This document shows positions 59,757-64,000 of a stretch of DNA of 64,000 bases, one piece after another. The translations under genes were made by a program, and so were the position numbers. Source of the stretch: Kribbella sp. NBC_00382 (GTDB lineage: Bacteria > Actinomycetota > Actinomycetes > Propionibacteriales > Kribbellaceae). The stretch spans positions 4,216,001 to 4,280,000 of the forward strand of contig NZ_CP107954.1 in assembly GCF_036067295.1 (NCBI RefSeq). The letters are read 5' to 3'. Under the pieces are notes generated by a model. That model worked only from the letters and a program-made list of their open reading frames with translations. It had not been told where the DNA came from and ran no database searches. The first letter of the stretch is position 1, and each line of letters starts with the position of its first letter.

Positions 59757-60698
59757 CTAGTCGAGGGGGGCGTTGGGGGTGACGAAGACGATCTTGCCGT
59801 TGATCGGGGCGGTGGCGGCTTCGGTGTGGACCTGTGCCACTCCGGCCAGCGGCACCCGTCGGGTCGCGCCGAGGTGGAGCTTGCCGGTGTCGAGCAGGGT
59901 CACCAGCTCGGCGAGCTGTTCGGCGTCGGGACGGAAGAAGAGATTGATTCCCCGTACGCCGCGGGCCTCGTCGGACGCAGCCGGCATCCACACGGTGGTG
60001 TTGACCAGAACGCCGCCGTCCCGGATCACGGCGGCCTGGGCGGCCATCTGCTCCGGGGCGATCGGGGCGAAGTTGAGCACGACGTCGACCGGCTCGGACA
60101 GCTCCGGGATCCCGGAGCCGTGGATCTCGTCGGCGCCGGCCGTCTTGGCCTGCTCGAAGCTGCCCGGGCCGGTGGTCGCGATCACGTAGGCGCCGGTGTT
60201 CTTGGCCAGCTGCACCGCGTAGCGTCCGACGACGCCGCCCGCGCCGTTGATCAGTACCCGCTGGCCGGTGGTCAGCTTCGCGTGCTCGAACAGCGCCTGC
60301 CACGCGGTGAGCCCGACCAGCGGTAGCCCGGCGGCGTCCACCAGCGGGACGGTTGTGGGGGCTGCCGCCAGAAGCTGGGCCGGGGCGATGACGTACTCGG
60401 CGGCTGCGCCGGTACTGGTCAGCGGCAGGGCGCCGATCACCCGGTCCCCGAGGTCGAAGCCGGTCACGTCCTCGCCGAGCGCGTCGACCGTGCCCGCGAT
60501 GTCGAGGCCGGGGGTGTGCGGCAGCCGGATCGGGATGGGGCCTTGCATGACACCGGCGCGGATGTTGCCCTCGACCGGGTTGAACGACGTCGCGGCCACC
60601 TGGATCCGGATCTCGCCGACGCCGGGGGCCGGTTGGTCCACGTCTTCGTAGTGCAGGACCTCTGGGGTGCCGTACTCGTGGAAACGTACTGCCTTCAT
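59757..60698 (-). CDS. MDR-family NADP-dependent oxidoreductase
   Basis: A 313-residue zinc-free medium-chain reductase (MKAVRFHEYGTPEVLHYEDV; LPHTPGLDIAGTVDALG; VLINGAGGVVGRYAVQLAK). It is the quinone/enone reductase type common as a stress or detoxification enzyme. It lies 153 bases downstream of an MmyB-like regulator gene in the same direction; a hairpin lies between, so separate transcription is likely. It is related to, but clearly distinct from, the 48443-49390 enzyme. Confidence 0.92.
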   Translation of the reverse strand: MKAVRFHEYGTPEVLHYEDVDQPAPGVGEIRIQVAATSFNPVEGNIRAGVMQGPIPIRLPHTPGLDIAGTVDALGEDVTGFDLGDRVIGALPLTSTGAAAEYVIAPAQLLAAAPTTVPLVDAAGLPLVGLTAWQALFEHAKLTTGQRVLINGAGGVVGRYAVQLAKNTGAYVIATTGPGSFEQAKTAGADEIHGSGIPELSEPVDVVLNFAPIAPEQMAAQAAVIRDGGVLVNTTVWMPAASDEARGVRGINLFFRPDAEQLAELVTLLDTGKLHLGATRRVPLAGVAQVHTEAATAPINGKIVFVTPNAPLD

Positions 60699-60808
60699 GG
60701 CGGGCCTCGTCTTTCTGAGTGGGGTGGTAACAGCCGGCTCGGCCGGAGTTACTACGGTTCGACCACTCGAGCGTGACGCAGAACGGGAGGCGGGTGAATG
60801 TCCTCGTC

Positions 60809-60833
60809 ATCCACGGTATGGCAGACCATGGAT
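60809..60833 (-). terminator. Hairpin after MmyB-like regulator gene
   Basis: ATCCACGGT (60809-60817) and ACCATGGAT (60825-60833), one mismatch, 7-base loop, starting about 19 bases past the regulator stop. Confidence 0.5.
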
Positions 60834-60851
60834 AAGAGGTTCAGGCCCGGC

Positions 60852-61685
60852 TCACGCCTCGTCCCCGGCCCTGGAGACCAGCCGCCTGAGCTTGGCCTCA
60901 CTCGGTGATCCGGGTTCGGCCATGAAGACCAGCAGATCCTGGTCCTCGTCGGGATCCACCAGCCGTCGGCTGTACAACTCCAACTCGCCCAGCTCCGGGT
61001 GCCGGTAGCGTTTGAGCTCGTGGTGATGGGTGACGTCCACCTCGTGCCGCCGCCAAACCTCGGCGAACCCGGGGCTGACCGCCAGCAGTGCTTCGACGAT
61101 CTCCCCAGCGATGCCCGCCGGATCGGTCGTGTACGCCGCCCGCAGGTCCACGGTGAAGACCCGGGCGCGTACCTCATGGTCCTCGGGCGGATAGATGGCA
61201 CGTTGGGCCGGGTCGGTGAACCAGCGATAGACCAGGTAGCGCGACATGCCGTCGAAACGGGTGTAGTCACCGAACAGCGCCACCGCCGCCGGGGTCTGCA
61301 GCAATGCCTCACCGAACCGGGAGAACACGATCGCGGGTATGTCCGGGAGTTGCTCCGCGATGGTCCTGATGGCCAGGCTGACCCGGTCGTCCGGCAGGAT
61401 CCGCCGCGGAGCCGCGTGCCCGCCGAGGGCGAACAGGTGCTGCCGCTCGCTCGAGCTGAGCCGCAACGCCCGCGCCACGGCGGCCAGTATCTGCTCGGAC
61501 GGCATCGGGCCGCGCTTCTGCTCAAGCCGGCTGTAGTAGTCGGCCGAGATGCCGGCCAGCACCGCGACCTCCTCGCGCCGCAGCCCACCGGTACGACGCC
61601 GGGCGCCGCGCGGCAGTCCGACCTCCTCCGGCTGCAGTGCTTCCCGGCGAGCCCGGAGGAAGTCCGCCAGCAACGCGCGCTCCAT
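60852..61685 (-). CDS. MmyB-like HTH regulator
   Basis: A 277-residue regulator with an XRE helix-turn-helix (RRTGGLRREEVAVLAGISADYYSRLEQKRGPMPSEQILAAVARALRL) and a PAS-like MmyB ligand-binding domain (VFSRFGEALLQTPAAVALFGD; YLVYRWFTDPAQRAIYPP; RRHEVDVTHHHELKRYRHPELGELEL). MmyB-type proteins often sit beside oxidoreductase genes; the 59757-60698 gene is the natural candidate target. No operator was identified. Confidence 0.92.
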   Translation of the reverse strand: MERALLADFLRARREALQPEEVGLPRGARRRTGGLRREEVAVLAGISADYYSRLEQKRGPMPSEQILAAVARALRLSSSERQHLFALGGHAAPRRILPDDRVSLAIRTIAEQLPDIPAIVFSRFGEALLQTPAAVALFGDYTRFDGMSRYLVYRWFTDPAQRAIYPPEDHEVRARVFTVDLRAAYTTDPAGIAGEIVEALLAVSPGFAEVWRRHEVDVTHHHELKRYRHPELGELELYSRRLVDPDEDQDLLVFMAEPGSPSEAKLRRLVSRAGDEA

Positions 61686-61868
61686 CGCTCTCGCCCGCCT
61701 CAGCCGGTCCGGTTACGCCGCGCGCGACGCTTGACGGAGCGGGGTACACAACACCGTCGGCCTGCCGCCGCTGCCCTCATCTCGCGATAGTACCTGCTGT
61801 GAATTCGAAGTTGTCCGTCGGAAAGCAGCTCTTGACCGAGGGGGTGAGGATGATCAGACTATCGGGAC

Positions 61869-61882
61869 TGTTAACGTTAACA
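61869..61882. promoter_or_regulatory. LacI-family operator upstream of GH43 gene
   Basis: TGTTAACGTTAACA (61869-61882), a perfect 14-bp palindrome with central CG, the classic form of LacI/GalR-family operators at actinobacterial sugar-use genes. It ends 17 bases before the GH43-protein start codon. Confidence 0.8.
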
Positions 61883-61899
61883 ATCCTGGTGAGGTTGCG

Positions 61900-64000
61900 A
61901 TGCGGATCAGTACGCGCTCGTTCTTGGTGGTCGTCTTGACCCTCTTCGCTGTGCTTGGTGGGCAGCTTGCGCCGAGGGCGCTGGCCGTCGCGCAGGCGGA
62001 CGATGCTCGCGGCAACCTGACCTTGCCGACGGCTGGTGAGCGCGCGCCGTACGCCGGTTATGTGTTCAGCTACTTCACCGGTAACTCGATCGCCGGGGAG
62101 AAGATCTACTTCGCCGCCAGCCGTGGCAACACGGCGCTCAAATGGGACGAGCTCAACAACGGCCAGCCCGTCCTCGAGTCCACCAAGGGCACTCTCGGGC
62201 TGCGGGATCCGTTCCTGATCCGTTCGCCCGAAGGCGACCGGTTCTTCCTGATCGCGACCGATCTGTCCATCGGCCGCAACGGTGACTGGGATGCCGCGCA
62301 ACGCCAGGGCAGCCGCTATCTGGAGGTCTGGGAATCCACCGACCTGGTGACCTGGTCGGAGCAGCGCCACGTCCTGGTATCGCCCGAGACGGCCGGCAAC
62401 ACCTGGGCACCCGAGGCCTACTGGGATGACGAACTTCAGTCGTACGTCGTGTTCTGGGCGTCGAAGCTGTACGCCGCCGACGATCCGGGCCACACCGGTT
62501 CGACGTACAACCGGATGCTCTATGCAACGACCCGCGACTTCCGGACCTTCAGCGCGCCGGCGATCTGGCAGGACCGGGGCGAGTCCCGGATCGACTCGAC
62601 GGTGATCAAGGAGAACGGCGCGTACTACCGCTTCACCAAGGACGAGGGTGGCGGCGGCACCGGCTGCTCGGACATCATCCAGGAGAAGTCCGCCTCGCTG
62701 ACCGCGGTCGACCTGCCCGGCCAGCCGGCGTGGGCGATGCAGGACTCGTGCATCGGCCGGGACGCCGGTACGTCGGCAGTCGAAGGACCGACCGTTTTCA
62801 AGTCCAACCCGGGCGACACGTCCGGCTCCAAGTACAACCTCTTCGTCGACGAGTACGGCGGCCGCGGGTACATCCCGCTCGGCACGAATGACCTCGAGGC
62901 GCCGAACTGGCAGGTGCCGGCGACGTACTCGCTGCCGGCCAGCCCCCGCCACGGCACGGTCCTCCCCGTGACCCAGGCCGAGCTCGACCGACTGCGCAAC
63001 GGTCTGGTGCTTCCACCCCCGGTCAAGGCCGATGCGAACGGGCTGGTCGCGCACTACCCGTTGAACCAGACCAGCGGCGGTACGGCGACCGACGTCACCG
63101 GCCATGGGTACGACGGTGTCGTCGCAGGTGACGCGACCTGGGCCGACGGCGCACTCAACCTCGGCGGCACCAACGGTCACGTGAAGCTGCCCGACAACCT
63201 GATGACCGGGCTCGACGCGATCACTGTCTCGGCCGACGTCTGGATCGACACCGGCCAGGCAACGCCGTACTTCATCTGGGGGCTCGGCAACACCGCGAGC
63301 GATGTCGGCAACGGCTACCTGTTCACCACCGGCGACGCCTACCGAACATCGATTGCCACCGGCAACTGGTCGACAGAGCAGACGGCAACGTCGGGCAGCG
63401 CCGTGCCGCGTGGTGTCTGGAAGGCGCTCACCTACACCCTGACCCCCGACGGCATCGCCACGATCTACCTCGACGGGGTGCAGGTCGGGCGGAAGACCGG
63501 TGTCACGATCGATCCCGGGGATATCGGTGGTGGTCGGACGACGGCCAACTACATCGGGCGTTCGACGTACACCTCGGACAAGTACCTCAAAGGCAAGGTA
63601 CGCGATTTCAGAATCTACAACCGGGCCCTGTCGGCCACCGAGGTCAGCGACCAGGACGCCGACCCACGAGCGGTCATCGGCGTCGAGCTGGCGAGCCTGA
63701 AGGTGCCGGCGATCATCGACGACGCCTCCTCGACCGTGACCCTGCCGGTTGCCCCGGGCACCAACCTGAAGAAGCTGGCGCCGGTCCTGAAGGTCGTCTC
63801 CAGCTCGAAGGTCTCGCCGGCCGGCCGGGTCAACCTTTCGAGGCCCAGGACCTACACCGTGACAGCTCAGGACGGAACCAAACGGATGTGGACAGTCAAG
63901 GCGGTCGAGATGCGGTCGCCCGTACTACCGGGGTACAACGCCGATCCGAACATCGCTCGCTTCGGCGACACCTACTACCTCTACGTGACGACCGACGGGA
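61900..64000 (+). CDS. Secreted GH43-like / LamG / GH43 protein, 3' end outside window
   Basis: An open frame of 700 codons from ATG 61900 (GGTGAGG five bases upstream) to the window edge with no stop seen. After a signal peptide (about 1-29) a GH43-like five-bladed propeller (about 40-375) shows GLRDPFLIRSPEG and NTWAPEAYWDDELQSYVVFWASKLY. A LamG domain (about 385-580) and a short Ig-like linker follow. A second GH43 domain begins with YNADPNIARFGDTYYLYVT, whose Asp is the expected catalytic base. GH43 enzymes are mostly arabinofuranosidases, arabinanases or xylosidases. The LacI-type palindrome upstream suggests sugar-induced expression. Confidence 0.88.
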   Translation, partial: MRISTRSFLVVVLTLFAVLGGQLAPRALAVAQADDARGNLTLPTAGERAPYAGYVFSYFTGNSIAGEKIYFAASRGNTALKWDELNNGQPVLESTKGTLGLRDPFLIRSPEGDRFFLIATDLSIGRNGDWDAAQRQGSRYLEVWESTDLVTWSEQRHVLVSPETAGNTWAPEAYWDDELQSYVVFWASKLYAADDPGHTGSTYNRMLYATTRDFRTFSAPAIWQDRGESRIDSTVIKENGAYYRFTKDEGGGGTGCSDIIQEKSASLTAVDLPGQPAWAMQDSCIGRDAGTSAVEGPTVFKSNPGDTSGSKYNLFVDEYGGRGYIPLGTNDLEAPNWQVPATYSLPASPRHGTVLPVTQAELDRLRNGLVLPPPVKADANGLVAHYPLNQTSGGTATDVTGHGYDGVVAGDATWADGALNLGGTNGHVKLPDNLMTGLDAITVSADVWIDTGQATPYFIWGLGNTASDVGNGYLFTTGDAYRTSIATGNWSTEQTATSGSAVPRGVWKALTYTLTPDGIATIYLDGVQVGRKTGVTIDPGDIGGGRTTANYIGRSTYTSDKYLKGKVRDFRIYNRALSATEVSDQDADPRAVIGVELASLKVPAIIDDASSTVTLPVAPGTNLKKLAPVLKVVSSSKVSPAGRVNLSRPRTYTVTAQDGTKRMWTVKAVEMRSPVLPGYNADPNIARFGDTYYLYVTTDG

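Noticed and set aside
61843..61899. Possible start of the GH43 protein further upstream
   Set aside because: The palindromic operator lies here, and the ATG at 61900 has both a good ribosome site and a complete signal peptide.
1..64000. CRISPR arrays, tRNA or rRNA genes, IS elements
   Set aside because: No regularly spaced repeats, cloverleaf-like or rRNA-like sequence, or transposase motifs were noticed on either strand by eye.

Overview
This is very GC-rich DNA with frequent GTG and TTG starts, SigE-family and ECF sigma factors, an F420-type oxidoreductase operon, DUF2505, DUF1906, DUF4397 and DUF1345 proteins, and many large secreted glycoside hydrolases. It points to a soil actinobacterium of the Kribbella/Nocardioides/Streptomyces type; Kribbella is my best guess, from gene content and style only. 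No rRNA, tRNA, CRISPR array or transposase was recognised.

Layout. 1-2.2 kb: a cut-off zinc-ribbon protein, a DUF2505 protein, and an XRE regulator/nucleotidyltransferase pair that looks like a toxin-antitoxin module. 2.5-6.8 kb: a secreted DUF1906 protein, then a MarR / F420-type oxidoreductase / luciferase-like oxidoreductase operon. 6.8-16.5 kb (minus): a subtilisin-like exoprotease, then a coupled four-gene operon of a secreted beta-helix glycosidase, a FadR-type GntR regulator, a mandelate-racemase-type enolase and a TrmB/LuxR-type regulator. 16.7-18.4 kb: SigE-family sigma factor with a membrane partner. 18.4-30.6 kb: a polysaccharide-degradation locus in which two GH76 proteins flank a giant SGNH-esterase/FG-GAP/GH2/AbfB fusion in one overlapping operon, divergent from a 1,490-residue GH2 beta-galactosidase.

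30.5-36 kb: a sigma-like membrane protein, an orphan protease propeptide, tryptophan 2,3-dioxygenase, and a divergent HxlR/thiolase pair. 36-42.9 kb: a two-gene module of a 1,856-residue pseudokinase/SF1-helicase/nuclease-like protein and an M48-type metalloprotease; this is the best candidate for an undescribed, possibly defensive, system. 43-49.8 kb: a two-component system, membrane proteins, a secreted HNH endonuclease, and a TetR/SDR/oxidoreductase cassette bracketed by a 166-bp direct repeat with gene remnants at its far edge.

49.8-64 kb: two hypothetical secreted/membrane proteins, a YCII + ECF42 sigma pair, a SigK/RskA/fasciclin-like locus, class F sortase with a DUF4397 surface protein, a GAF-ANTAR regulator, a metallo-beta-lactamase/DHFR-like operon divergent from HxlR, an oxidoreductase with an MmyB-like regulator, and the start of a secreted GH43/LamG/GH43 protein behind a LacI-type palindrome. 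Secreted glycan-degrading enzymes, each with nearby control elements, are the main theme; many regulators sit beside clear inverted-repeat operators.
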